Positions 41,969-50,517 are shown, counted from the first letter of the stretch. The stretch: 64,000 nucleotides of DNA from Dactylosporangium fulvum (GCF_025137375.1 NZ_CP073720.1:3372501-3436500); one strand, 5' to 3'. The notes: generated from the letters alone by a model not told the origin. Numbers and translations: made by a program.

Positions 41969-44900
41969 CTAGCCGAAGGCCCGCAGCTCGTAGATGCGCG
42001 TCGCGGCGTCGGTGGTCTGGGTCGGTGTGACGATGTTGAGCCGCACGTAGCGGGCGGACACGCCGGAGACCGGATGCGTGGTGTTCGCCGCCGTGTTGCC
42101 GGTGACGTTCACAACCTGCGTCCAGGTGTTGCCGTCCGCGGAGACCTCGATCGTGAACGCCTTCGTGTTGAGCGTGGCCGGCTCGCCGCCGGCCTGCGCG
42201 TGGGCCACCTCGAACCGGCTGATGGTCCTGCTCGAACCCAGGTCCACCCGCAGCCAGGCGCCGTACACCGTGGAGCAGAACTTGTCCGCGTTGCCGCCCG
42301 ACACGCTGCCGTTGACCGCCTTCTCCGGGCCTTCCGTCGCCGCGCACGAGGTGGTGCCGGTGGCCGGCCGGTTGAGCGCGAGGTTCACCGGTGTGGTGCC
42401 GCCGCTGCCGTACGCCTCCAGCTCGTAGATGCGGGTGGCGGTGTCGGCGTTCTGGGTCGGCGTGGTGACGTTCAGCCGGATGTAGCGGGCACTCGTGGCG
42501 GCGATCTGGTGGGTCGTCACCGGGTCCACGTTGCCGGTCACGGTCACCGGCGTCGACCAGTTGCCGGCGTCGGTGGACAGCTGGATCGTGAAGGCCCTGG
42601 TGTTGAAGGCGGCCTGCTCGCCGCCGGCACCGGCGTGCTTGACGACGAGCCGGTTCAGCGTCTGCGCCGAGCCGAGGTCAACCTGCAACCACGACGGCCC
42701 GGCAAGCGAGCAGAACTTGCTGGTGCTGCCCACGACGCTGCCGTTGACCGCCTTGTCCGGGCCTTCCGCCGTGGCGCACGCGGCCGATCCGGTGGCCGGC
42801 TTGCCGAGCGCCAGGTTGGGCAGCGCCGCGGGCGGCGAGGTGTGGTTGACCGACGGCGGGGTGTCGCCGGCGCCGGTACCCCAGGAGCCCGGCGTGTTTG
42901 TCACCGTGTAGTTCACCGTCGCTCCGCGGGCGATGTCGGACTGCGCGAGCCACGTGCGGGTGAACGGGGTCCCGCCGAGCGACGCGGTCGCGATGTACCG
43001 GTTGCTGTCGCTGACCCCGGGTGCGTTGATGGTCAGCGTGCCGCCCTGCTGGGTCCCGTACGAGCCGATGGTGACCTTCGCCGACGGGAACTGCGGCGTG
43101 CTCACGCCGTAGAAGTTGGCGCCGTTCATGAGTGGGTACAGGCCCAGGGACGAGAACACGTACCAGGCCGACATCGTGCCGAGGTCGTCGTTGCCGGTGA
43201 CCCCGTTGGGGCCGTTGGTGAACAGGGTGTACGCCGCCCGCAGCACCGTCGAGGTCTTGTACGGCTGGCCGGTCCACAGGTAGGTGTACGGCGCGAGCAG
43301 GTCCGGCTCGTTGTTCGGGTTGTAGGTCGTGAAGCTGTAGTAGTCGTAGGCGCCGTTGACCCACTTGTTGCGGGCGGTCCCGGACGGGTCGGTCAGCAGG
43401 TCGTTGTACGCGAAGAACTGGTCCAGCCGGGTGTTTGTCGCGGCCTTGCCGCCGAGCAGGCTCACCAGCCCTTCGGGGTCCTGCGGCACGAGCCACTGGT
43501 ACTGGTACGCGCCCGCCTCGTGGAACGTGTGCGAGCCGTCCGTCGGCGAGTAGGGCGAGCCCCACGCGCCGTTGGCGTTGCGTGGCCGGAAGAACCCGAT
43601 CGACGGGTCGAAGAGGTTGCGATAGTTCTGGCCGCGGGCGTTGAGCAGGTCAGCGTCCGTGTTGTTGCCCAGCGCGCGGGCCATGAGCGCCAGCGACGAG
43701 TCCGCTGCGGCGTATTCGAGCGTCGCCGAACTCGGGTACTGGCAGTCGTGGTCGAACTGCGCCGTCGGGTTGCAGGTCACGCCCGTCGGGATGTATCCGA
43801 GCGCGGTGTAGTACGGGTTGCCGTTGCGGCCGTTGAGCCCGGTCGACGCCGGTGGGGTGCCCATCGCGTTCTTGCGCAGCGCGGTGTAGAACTGCTGCTC
43901 GTAGCCGTTGAGCAGGCCCCGTGCCCACAGGTCGACGAGGAACGGGGTGACCGGGTCGCCGGTCATCGTGTTGGTCTCGGTGTTGGCCAGCGACCAGCGG
44001 GGCAGCCAGCCCAGCTCCCGGTCGACGGCCAGCAGCGACAGCGCGTAGTCCCGGGCGACCTGTGGTTCGAGGAGCGCGACGAGCTGGTTCTGTGCTCGGT
44101 ACGTGTCCCACAACGAGAACGTCTGATATGGCGTGTATCCGGACGCGACCCGCACCACGTTGTCGAAGCCGCGGTACGACCCGTCGACGTCACCGGCCAG
44201 GTTGGGGTGCAGCAGCGAGTGGTACAGCGAGGTGTAGAAGGCGACCTGCCGGTCGGTGGTGCCGCCGTCGACCTCCGCCTTGTGCAGCTTGGTGTTCCAG
44301 GTGTCGTGGGCGGCCTGCCGGACCGAGTCGAAGTTGAACCCGGTCGCATTGGTCTCGGCCGCGAGGTTGTTGCGGGCGCCGGTCAGGCCGGTGTACGACA
44401 GCCCGACCTTGACCGTGACCGCGGCCCCGCCGCCGGGGGCGGTGGTGTCGAAGCGCACCCAGCCGCCCTTGGCCCCGCTGCCGCTGGTGGTGCGGCTGCC
44501 GTCGGTGAAGGCCGAGCCGGACCAGGTGCCGAAGGACGCGAACGGCCGGCTGAACTTCGCCGAGAAGTACACCGTGTGGGCCGGCGACGGCGCGCAGAAG
44601 CTGCTGGAGGTCACCGAGCCCTCGACGGTGTCGTTGTTCACGATGGACAGCGACGAGGTCGTGGCGCCGGTCGGCTGTCCGCGGACCTGGGCGGTGTTGA
44701 ACAGCACGTTGGCCTGTGTGCTGGACGGGAACGTGTAGCGCTGCCAGCCGGTGCGCAGTGTCGCGGTGAGCTCCGTGGTGACGCCGTTGGGCGTGCCGAC
44801 CTGGTAGTACCCCGGGGTGGCCTGCTCCTGCCCGTGGTTGAGGGCCTGCCCGTAGGTGCCGGGGTCGTTGGAATTGACCGCGCCGACCGTCGGCATGAGC

Positions 44901-45199
44901 GGGATCTCGCCGGCGACCGGGCAGCCGACGCCGGACAGGTGGGTCTGCGAGAAGCCCCAGATCTTGGCGTGGTCGTAGTTGTATCCCGTGGCCCAGCCGG
45001 TGTCCGGGCTGACCTGGACCATGCCGAACGGCAGGGCGGCGCCCGGGAACGTGTTGCCCTCCTTCTGGGTCCCGATCATCGGGTTGACCAAGGTGGTCAG
45101 GTCGGCCGGCACCGCTGCGGCGGCCGATGTCACCGGCAGTGCGACGGCCACCGCCGCGACCGCCAGGACCACTGTGCTGAACAAGCGCAGTCTGCTCAC
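41969..45199 (-). CDS. Secreted GH92 alpha-mannosidase with two F5/8 type C (CBM32-like) domains
   Basis: A 1076-residue exported alpha-mannosidase. The GTG at 45199 has GGAG upstream and begins a signal peptide (MSRLRLFSTVVLAVAAVAVA). The GH92 catalytic region runs to ~795: VNPMIGTQKEGNTFPGAALPFGMVQ at the N-terminus, SLWDTYRAQNQL, the likely catalytic acid Glu in SHTFHEAGAYQYQW and base Asp residues in TGNDDLGTMSAWY, as I recall for Bacteroides GH92 enzymes. Two F5/8C-like domains follow, each with AxxEGPxKAVNGSV and a conserved end (RIYELEAYG/RIYELRAFG). GH92 enzymes trim mannose from high-mannose glycans outside the cell. Confidence 0.92.
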   Translation of the reverse strand: MSRLRLFSTVVLAVAAVAVALPVTSAAAAVPADLTTLVNPMIGTQKEGNTFPGAALPFGMVQVSPDTGWATGYNYDHAKIWGFSQTHLSGVGCPVAGEIPLMPTVGAVNSNDPGTYGQALNHGQEQATPGYYQVGTPNGVTTELTATLRTGWQRYTFPSSTQANVLFNTAQVRGQPTGATTSSLSIVNNDTVEGSVTSSSFCAPSPAHTVYFSAKFSRPFASFGTWSGSAFTDGSRTTSGSGAKGGWVRFDTTAPGGGAAVTVKVGLSYTGLTGARNNLAAETNATGFNFDSVRQAAHDTWNTKLHKAEVDGGTTDRQVAFYTSLYHSLLHPNLAGDVDGSYRGFDNVVRVASGYTPYQTFSLWDTYRAQNQLVALLEPQVARDYALSLLAVDRELGWLPRWSLANTETNTMTGDPVTPFLVDLWARGLLNGYEQQFYTALRKNAMGTPPASTGLNGRNGNPYYTALGYIPTGVTCNPTAQFDHDCQYPSSATLEYAAADSSLALMARALGNNTDADLLNARGQNYRNLFDPSIGFFRPRNANGAWGSPYSPTDGSHTFHEAGAYQYQWLVPQDPEGLVSLLGGKAATNTRLDQFFAYNDLLTDPSGTARNKWVNGAYDYYSFTTYNPNNEPDLLAPYTYLWTGQPYKTSTVLRAAYTLFTNGPNGVTGNDDLGTMSAWYVFSSLGLYPLMNGANFYGVSTPQFPSAKVTIGSYGTQQGGTLTINAPGVSDSNRYIATASLGGTPFTRTWLAQSDIARGATVNYTVTNTPGSWGTGAGDTPPSVNHTSPPAALPNLALGKPATGSAACATAEGPDKAVNGSVVGSTSKFCSLAGPSWLQVDLGSAQTLNRLVVKHAGAGGEQAAFNTRAFTIQLSTDAGNWSTPVTVTGNVDPVTTHQIAATSARYIRLNVTTPTQNADTATRIYELEAYGSGGTTPVNLALNRPATGTTSCAATEGPEKAVNGSVSGGNADKFCSTVYGAWLRVDLGSSRTISRFEVAHAQAGGEPATLNTKAFTIEVSADGNTWTQVVNVTGNTAANTTHPVSGVSARYVRLNIVTPTQTTDAATRIYELRAFG

Positions 45200-45354
45200 A
45201 TCGCTCCGATCGTGTGCTGCTCGGGTGCTGGATCGCGACGTTGCTGGAGCACAACGTGCCGATCCGCCGCCGATCGCCGAAGTCGACGTGCGTATAGCTT
45301 CTGGTGGAACCCTGCCAGGCTCCCTGCACGAAGGTTCGCGACTATCTTGAGTTC

Positions 45355-45369
45355 TGTCAATACTTGACA
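45355..45369. promoter_or_regulatory. Inverted repeat upstream of the GH92 gene
   Basis: TGTCAA-TAC-TTGACA, perfect 6-base arms, about 155 bases before the GH92 start. The TTGACA arm could also be a -35 box. It differs from the ATAACGTTAT sites of the LacI unit. Confidence 0.35.
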
Positions 45370-45403
45370 TCCGACGGCTCGCTCGCCGGCTCCTGGGTGA
45401 ACA

Positions 45404-45423
45404 CCGCCGGGTCCCACCGGCGG
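45404..45423 (-). terminator. Possible terminator after the Hsp70-like gene
   Basis: CCGCCGG-GTCCCA-CCGGCGG, perfect 7-base arms, 46 bases beyond the Hsp70-like stop. A second 7-base pair (CACCTGC/GCAGGTG) overlaps the space between. Confidence 0.35.
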
Positions 45424-45468
45424 ACAGGCTCGCCACCTGCACGGACGGCATGCTCGGCAGGTGCAGTG

Positions 45469-46824
45469 TCACGGGATGTGGTGCAGGGCGCCCTCGGCCA
45501 CGACGATCTCGGGCTGTTCCAGGACGGTCGGGCGGATCCGCAACTGCTGGAACAGCATCGTGGCGGCGAGCGGCATCCGGGTCGCGCCGCCCACCAGGAA
45601 CAGGCCGGCGACCCGGTCGGGCGGGACGGCCGCGGCGCGCAGGACGGCGGCGGTGGCGCGCACGGTACGGTCGACGAGCGGCCGGGCCGCCGCCTCGAAC
45701 TGCTCGCGGGTGACATGGGTTTCGACGCCCAGGCCGGGCAGCGAGACGGCGGTCATGGGCAGCCGGGAGAGCGCCTCCTTGGCGGCACGTGCGTCGTCCC
45801 ACAGCAGCCGGGCGAGGCGGCGCTCGGCGGCGTCCCGGGGTCGCAGCAGGTGCTGCCATCGTTCGTCGGCCTCGCCGGTCCGCGCGCGGACCTGCGCGCC
45901 GACCAGGTCGACCACGAGGGCGTCGAAGTCGAGGCCGCCGAGGTCGTCGAGGCCGTCCGCGGCGAGCACGTCGAGGCCGTCGCCGTCGCGGCGGACCACG
46001 CTGGTGTCGAAGGTCCCGGCGCCGAGGTCGTAGACGACAAGGCTGTGGCCGTGCGGCAGTGTCTGGCCGAGCACCGTGGCGTAGTACGTCGCCGCCGCGA
46101 CCGGCTCGGGCACAAGGACGGGGTCGGTCAGGCCGGCCCGCGCGGCGGCGTCGGTGAGGATCGACCTGCGGATGGCGCCCCAGGCGGCCGGGTGGGTCAG
46201 CGCGGTCCCCGGTCCCGGCTCGACGCCGAAGGCGTGACGCACCTCGTCCGCGACCCGGCGCAGCGTGGCGGCGACGAGGTCGGCGAGATCGTGTTCGCGA
46301 TCCCCGAGCAGGATGCTGTTCTCGTTGAGCCGCCGCTTGGGGTTTGGCTCGTGGCGGCCGGGGTCGAGCCGGGCGGCGTTGACCGCGTCGCGGCCGGTGA
46401 GGATCTGGCCGCCGACGTCGTGGACCGCGGAGGGCAGCAGCGGCGAGGCGTCGAACAGCAGCGGCCGGATCCGGTCGTCGTCGCGGCGCATGAGCGCGAC
46501 GGTGTTCGACGTGCCGTAGTCGACGGCCAGCCGCGGCGCCGCCGTCGGGCGCCCGGCCTCCGGCTGGGCGCCCGGTTCCGCGACTGGGTCGGCCAACGGT
46601 TCGGGCGTCGGTTCGGGCACCGGCTCGGTCCGGGCGACCGGGTCGTTGGCGGCGGGTTCCCGGCCGGGTGGCGCGAAGGGGTTTGCGCGGCCGCGCTCGC
46701 GCAGGATGAGCGCCGTGGATCCGACCGCGATCAGCACCACGACGACGATGGCGACGAACCGCCCGGTCGGCACCGCCGCCTGCCCGTCAGCGGCGGGGCC
46801 GGCCAGCGCACGGATGATCCACAT
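45469..46824 (-). CDS. Membrane-anchored Hsp70-like ATPase-domain protein
   Basis: A 451-residue protein from ATG 46824. A membrane helix (~22-45; RFVAIVVVVLIAVGSTALIL) and a Pro/Glu-rich linker (EPVPEPTPEPLADPVAEPGA) precede an actin-like ATPase domain. The domain has phosphate-1 AVDYGTSNTVALMRRDD, phosphate-2 SLVVYDLGAGTFDTSVVRRDG and GLFLVGGATRMPLAATML. It ends after the nucleotide-binding domain, so the Hsp70 substrate-binding domain is absent. It is therefore an Hsp70-related membrane regulator or scaffold rather than a classical DnaK. It is divergent from the lipoprotein at 47033. Confidence 0.85.
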   Translation of the reverse strand: MWIIRALAGPAADGQAAVPTGRFVAIVVVVLIAVGSTALILRERGRANPFAPPGREPAANDPVARTEPVPEPTPEPLADPVAEPGAQPEAGRPTAAPRLAVDYGTSNTVALMRRDDDRIRPLLFDASPLLPSAVHDVGGQILTGRDAVNAARLDPGRHEPNPKRRLNENSILLGDREHDLADLVAATLRRVADEVRHAFGVEPGPGTALTHPAAWGAIRRSILTDAAARAGLTDPVLVPEPVAAATYYATVLGQTLPHGHSLVVYDLGAGTFDTSVVRRDGDGLDVLAADGLDDLGGLDFDALVVDLVGAQVRARTGEADERWQHLLRPRDAAERRLARLLWDDARAAKEALSRLPMTAVSLPGLGVETHVTREQFEAAARPLVDRTVRATAAVLRAAAVPPDRVAGLFLVGGATRMPLAATMLFQQLRIRPTVLEQPEIVVAEGALHHIP

Positions 46825-46846
46825 GGCTGCACTGTATCGGCGACGG

Positions 46847-47020
46847 TCAGGACGCGGGGGCCAATGGTTTGTGGCCTCGGGTGGGGCGGTAGCAGCGAGC
46901 GGTGTGGATGTAGTTCGGGTGGCGGCCGAGGTTGCTGCGGTAGGTGCCGTCGTAGTCGTTGGCGCACAGCACCGCGGGGAAGTTCCTGGTGACGGTGTAC
47001 CCGCAGACCGTGTGTCCATA
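46847..47020 (-). pseudogene. Possible small Cys-containing protein or gene remnant
   Basis: The minus strand carries a protein-like stretch, HTVCGYTVTRNFPAVLCAND-YDGTYRSNLGRHPNYIHTARC, ending at a TGA at 46847. No ATG is in frame; a GTG inside it preceded by AGGAAC is possible. It lies in the gap between the divergent Hsp70-like and lipoprotein genes and may be the tail of a lost exported protein. Confidence 0.3.
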
Positions 47021-47032
47021 CGCTTGAGCGCC

Positions 47033-47938
47033 ATGAGGGGGCGGTGGGGGGCCGTGGTCGTCGTCGGGGTGGCGCTGCTCGCCCTGGCAGGAGCCGCCGG
47101 GTGCGACGGCAGGACGGCGGTCGCGCCGGACCCGCAGGGACCGCTGCCGTCGGGCGTGGCACCCGAGGCCGTGACACGGTGGGCGCAGTTCCCGGCGGAC
47201 CGCGCGCCGCGGCCGGTTGTGCTGCTGGACGAGCTGCCGCTGTCGTCCGGGTTCTCCGACGGCTCGACCCAGGACGCCTTCCGGTACGGCCGGTACCTGC
47301 TCACGACACAGGAGCCGTTGCCGCAGGCACCGGCGAAGACCGTCACCGTCACACTGCCCGGGCAGCCGGCCGTGCAGCTGCCCGCCATCGGCGCGCAGGA
47401 GGCGTTCGTCGCGCTCAGGAACGTCAAGCCGAGGAACGTGGCGTCCGACGCGGCCGAGCCCACGGGCGTCGTGCGGATCATCGCGGTGACGTTCGGCTCG
47501 GCGATGTTCCGGACGGACCGGGGCGACGCGAGCCTGCCCGCCTGGGTGTTCACGGTCGAGGGCAGCAGCGGCCCGGTGCTGTGGCCCGCCCTCGCGGCCG
47601 ACGGCTACGTGAAGGCACCCACCAAGATCCAGGCGCCGCCGCTCGGTCCGGCCACCGCCCGCGGCAGCACCGTCACGATCCGGCTCGAGGCACCCGAACC
47701 GGCCTGCCCGGGACAGCCGGAGCACCGGTACGAGCCGGTTGTCGTGGAGTCGCCGCGGGTGGTTGCGATCGGGCTGCGGGCCGTGGTGAGCGGCACGGCA
47801 CCCGGCCCGGCGAACGACAGCTGCGGGCACGTGGCGATGCTGCGCACCGCCGAGTACGAGATGCGCCTCGCCGCCCCGCTCGGCGCGCGGCTGCTGGTCG
47901 GCGCCGACGGCATCCCGATCCAGGTCAACCAGGTCTAG
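47033..47938 (+). CDS. Putative lipoprotein of unknown function
   Basis: A 301-residue secreted protein. MRGRWGAVVVVGVALLALAG-AAGC is a signal peptide with a lipobox-like LAGAAGC. The mature part is beta-rich with a Cys pair (ACPGQ ... DSCGH) likely to form a disulfide, and no catalytic motif is recognised. It is divergent from the Hsp70-like membrane protein, and the two could work at the same membrane face; that is speculative. Confidence 0.7.
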   Translation: MRGRWGAVVVVGVALLALAGAAGCDGRTAVAPDPQGPLPSGVAPEAVTRWAQFPADRAPRPVVLLDELPLSSGFSDGSTQDAFRYGRYLLTTQEPLPQAPAKTVTVTLPGQPAVQLPAIGAQEAFVALRNVKPRNVASDAAEPTGVVRIIAVTFGSAMFRTDRGDASLPAWVFTVEGSSGPVLWPALAADGYVKAPTKIQAPPLGPATARGSTVTIRLEAPEPACPGQPEHRYEPVVVESPRVVAIGLRAVVSGTAPGPANDSCGHVAMLRTAEYEMRLAAPLGARLLVGADGIPIQVNQV

Positions 47939-47951
47939 CGTCCGGCGGCGG

Positions 47952-48071
47952 TCAGTCCTCGTCGTCGTCCAGGCGGGCCAGGCGGACGGCGAGGCGCTCG
48001 ATCGGGGTCTCGAACTGCGGGCTCTGGTCGACGCCGCTCCCGCCAAGGCCGCCCTCTCCGAGGGACTCCAT
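47952..48071 (-). CDS. Small 39-residue protein, unknown
   Basis: A short frame, MESLGEGGLGGSGVDQSPQF followed by ETPIERLAVRLARLDDDED, with a Gly/Ser N-terminus and an amphipathic acidic C-terminal helix. An in-frame stop directly precedes the ATG, so it is not the end of a longer gene. No strong ribosome-binding site is present. It could be a real small protein or a leftover. Confidence 0.4.
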   Translation of the reverse strand: MESLGEGGLGGSGVDQSPQFETPIERLAVRLARLDDDED

Positions 48072-48089
48072 CTACGCCTGACCCATCAG

Positions 48090-49205
48090 CCGGCAACAAG
48101 TAGCCGTGATCCGTTCTCGTTCGACGGGTGCGCGACGGCGATCCGGAGCATTCGCAACGACTACGACGGGGACGGCGTGTTGGTGCGGACCGCTGCTACG
48201 CGGCGGACGGCGGTGAGCTGACCATTGCCGGTGAACCGATGCCGCCCCGACCGGCCGGGGTGCCGGAGATCGCCAACCTCTACCCGAACGGGGCTCTGGG
48301 CGGTGGTGCGGCGGCGCGACGGCGAGCTGCACGGGGTGGCCCGGCACTGGAACGCCGACGGGACGCACACGGTCGCCGAGGCCACGGGCCCGGCGTTTCG
48401 GTACATGACCGCATTGGTCGACCGGGTCGCCACCGACGACGACCGGAAGCGGCTGCTGGACCTGCTGGTGGGTATCGCCACCCGGGACGGCTCACCCGCC
48501 GCCGTACACCGTCTCAAACTCATCCACGCCAGCCTGCCCGGCGACGCGGCAAACCCGGCCGAGCACCTCGCCGAGCACGGTGCGGAAGGCGCCTGCCACG
48601 AGGTGCTCACCAGCCTCGCCGATGCGGTACCGACCTGGACGAGGCTCGCCGCCCACCGGCGGGCCAGGTTCCGGCGCCGCGCGGTCACGCTGCTCGCCGC
48701 CGCACCGGGCGCGGCCGCCGCGGATGCGTTACGGGACCGGCTCACGACCGAACCGAAGCGCAAGATCCGGGCGGCGATCCTGCTCGGCCTGGCGCTGCAC
48801 GACACCGACCCGCAGACCCGGCAGGCCCTCCGACCGCACCTCAGCGGCGACGACCCACTGCTGCGGTTCTGCGCCGCGCTGACCTGGGTCCGCCAGCACC
48901 ACACTCCCGCCGCCGACGGCGTGCGTGTGCTCGTTGACGCGCTGCGCGGTGACCTCGTGCCGACCGGCTACGGCAGCCTGTTCCTCGGCGAAGAACCGTT
49001 GACCGACGTCACCACCGCCCTCGCCCTGCTCCCGGCCGAGGGCGACCCCCTCACCGACCCGCAGCGCACCGTCATCCGCGCCATCGCCGAGAGTGCAAAC
49101 GTGTGGACGTTCAACGTCGACCTGTTCGAGGTCCTCGACCGCAACGGGCTACCAATCCACCCCGACGAGTTGCTCGCCCTGGCCGGCGCAGGCTCGGTGT
49201 CCTGA
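48090..49205 (+). pseudogene. Frameshifted gene for a HEAT-like repeat protein
   Basis: Coding sequence moves through three frames. It starts as RDPFSFDGCATAIRSIRNDY-DGDGVLVRT (before ~48187), continues as CYAADGGELTIAGEPMPPRP-AGVPEIANLYPNG, and after the run AACGGGGCTCTGG near 48290 continues as LWAVVRRRDGELHGVARHWN to the stop at 49205. Dropping one G from that run joins the last two parts. The long C-terminal part is all-helical with HEAT-like pairs (RKIRAAILLGLALHDTDPQT, DPLLRFCAALTWVRQHH). Either the gene is decaying or the sequence has errors. Function unknown. Confidence 0.55.
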
Positions 49206-49215
49206 CACGGGCGTG

Positions 49216-49722
49216 TCAGCTGCCGGTGCGGAGCAGGTAGACGAGGTCGTCCCAGCGGGTGATGACGAGGCCGGCGACGAGGCCGGTGGCGAGGCCGGGC
49301 AGGTTCGTCGAGCCGGCCGGGCCGGACACGGTCAAGGCGGCGCCGGTCGTGGCGACGGCGAGCAGGACGCCGTTGCGGACGAGCTGCGGCGCGCCCATCT
49401 CACCGCCGTCGGCACCGAAGCACTCGCAGCGCACCGAGCCGCCGGTGCGCAGCGACTGCAGGACGGCGAGGCTGAAGGCGGCGAGGGTGACGGCGGCGAG
49501 CAGGAAGCCGAACGGCACTGTGGCCGGGACGGCGACGAGCCCGACGATCAGGCATTCGACTGCGACGACGACGAATGCGAGCGAGGTCCGGAATCGGGCC
49601 GGAACCCAGCCGAACGCGGTCAGTGTGGTCGTGAAGGCGGTAAATCTCCGGAGCTTGCCGACGACGGCGACGGCGAAGACGATGCCGAGCAGCGCCCGGC
49701 ACAGCGCGATGGCCAGCAGCAT
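49216..49722 (-). CDS. MauE/DoxX-like redox-associated membrane protein
   Basis: A 168-residue membrane protein with four to five helices from the ATG at 49722, which has GAGG upstream; the TTG at 49737 overlapping the LuxR stop is the alternative. The N-terminal GKLRRFTAF motif and a CxC-type pair in SVRCECFGADG are typical of MauE-like proteins, which help form disulfides in the methylamine dehydrogenase light chain. It lies across a promoter gap from the Cys-rich peptide and MauD-like genes. A role in oxidising the peptide's cysteines is inferred. Confidence 0.78.
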   Translation of the reverse strand: MLLAIALCRALLGIVFAVAVVGKLRRFTAFTTTLTAFGWVPARFRTSLAFVVVAVECLIVGLVAVPATVPFGFLLAAVTLAAFSLAVLQSLRTGGSVRCECFGADGGEMGAPQLVRNGVLLAVATTGAALTVSGPAGSTNLPGLATGLVAGLVITRWDDLVYLLRTGS

Positions 49723-49733
49723 GTCGACCTCGG

Positions 49734-49967
49734 TCAATTCGCCTGTTGGGTCTGGATGAGTCTCGCGATGTCGTGCCCGTCGAGCCAGCCGAGGTGCAGC
49801 GCGAGTGCGCCCAGCTGGAAGCGGTTACGCAACCCGTACTGCGTCATGGTGCAACTGATCCGCCGCTCGACGGTGCGTAAGCCGAGGTGCAGCCGGTCGG
49901 CGATCTCCCGGTCCTGGGCACCTTCGACGAGCAGACGAACAATAAGGGTCATTTCAGCATCCGGCAT
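49734..49967 (-). CDS. Small LuxR-type helix-turn-helix regulator
   Basis: A 77-residue protein that is almost entirely a GerE/LuxR DNA-binding domain (IVRLLVEGAQDREIADRLHLGLRTVERRISCTMTQYGLRNRFQL). There is no receiver or ligand domain, so it would act as a stand-alone binder. It is divergent from the peptide operon at 50226 and just upstream of mauE on its own strand, the expected place for the cluster's regulator. Confidence 0.78.
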   Translation of the reverse strand: MPDAEMTLIVRLLVEGAQDREIADRLHLGLRTVERRISCTMTQYGLRNRFQLGALALHLGWLDGHDIARLIQTQQAN

Positions 49968-50142
49968 GTCGCAACTCCCCCGTCGTGCCAGCCGTCCGGG
50001 GGAACGTATCGGGGCCCGCGATCAGCCGTCAAGCGCCCGATTTCTCCCGTCCGACCCGGCCGTAACGTCGTGACCCGCGAATTCACCGATATCTGGGAAG
50101 CCTGCGGAAGTGGCGGGTGCCCGCCATATTTGTTAACTAACC

Positions 50143-50172
50143 TTGTAGTCAGGTTTGGGCGGCTCCTAACGT
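50143..50172 (+). promoter_or_regulatory. Candidate promoter of the Cys-rich peptide operon
   Basis: TTGTAG (50143-50148) and TAACGT (50167-50172) are separated by 18 bases, giving a plausible SigA-type -35/-10 pair about 55 bases before the peptide's GTG. The surrounding AT-rich patch (CATATTTGTTAACTAACC) stands out from the GC-rich background. Confidence 0.45.
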
Positions 50173-50225
50173 AGCGTGGCAGCGCGCGCTACCCATCGAG
50201 GTATCGACATCACGGAGGGCATGCA

Positions 50226-50441
50226 GTGACGAAACTGCTGACGAAGCCGCTGCGCCGGGCGATGACCAACATCGCCTGGCTGGTTGCGCCGAGCGAGAAG
50301 GCCGGGGCCTGCACCGCCAGCCAGGGCAACACCTGCTGGTGCGACTGGTGGCGCACCTGTGACTCCAGCGGCTGCTACTACATCTCCAAGCGGTACATCT
50401 ACGACTGCTACGCCAACTGCTACCAGTACGGCGGCTGCTGA
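50226..50441 (+). CDS. Cys/Trp/Tyr-rich small peptide, probable precursor of a secreted disulfide-rich peptide
   Basis: A 71-residue peptide from a GTG with GGAGG seven bases upstream; the ATG at 50221 is closed by TGA after two codons. Residues 1-28 look like a leader (MTKLLTKPLRRAMTNIAWLV, then APSEKAGA), basic then hydrophobic but not a classical signal peptide. Residues 29-71 hold eight Cys (29, 37, 39, 45, 50, 61, 65, 71), Trp38/41/42 and six Tyr from 51 on. The run CDWWRTCDSSG resembles CDYWRHCSIDG of methylamine dehydrogenase light chain (MauA), from memory. Downstream are thioredoxin-like, exporter and peptidase genes, so four disulfides and export are predicted. Confidence 0.75.
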   Translation: MTKLLTKPLRRAMTNIAWLVAPSEKAGACTASQGNTCWCDWWRTCDSSGCYYISKRYIYDCYANCYQYGGC

Positions 50442-50453
50442 CCGGCGTCACTG

Positions 50454-50486
50454 CTCCCGTGACGGGGCGCTGCTCCGTCACGGGAG
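50454..50486 (+). terminator. Attenuator hairpin after the peptide gene
   Basis: A perfect 12-base stem (CTCCCGTGACGG with its complement) around a 9-base loop lies 13 bases after the peptide stop and 32 bases before the next gene. As in many peptide-precursor operons, it could let the precursor be made in excess over the processing proteins. Confidence 0.7.
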
Positions 50487-50517
50487 GTCCGGTCCGATCA
50501 CAGATCACACGGATGGG

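Noticed and set aside
41757..41969. Plus-strand frame ending AQGLKTVAFSPWAAERLT near the GH92 terminator
   Set aside because: Too short, has an upstream stop and no start, and is largely formed by the terminator stem.
42074..45367. A 1097-codon open frame on the plus strand
   Set aside because: It is antisense to the GH92 gene, Arg/Val/Gly-rich, and has no domain motifs; it arises from high-GC codon bias.
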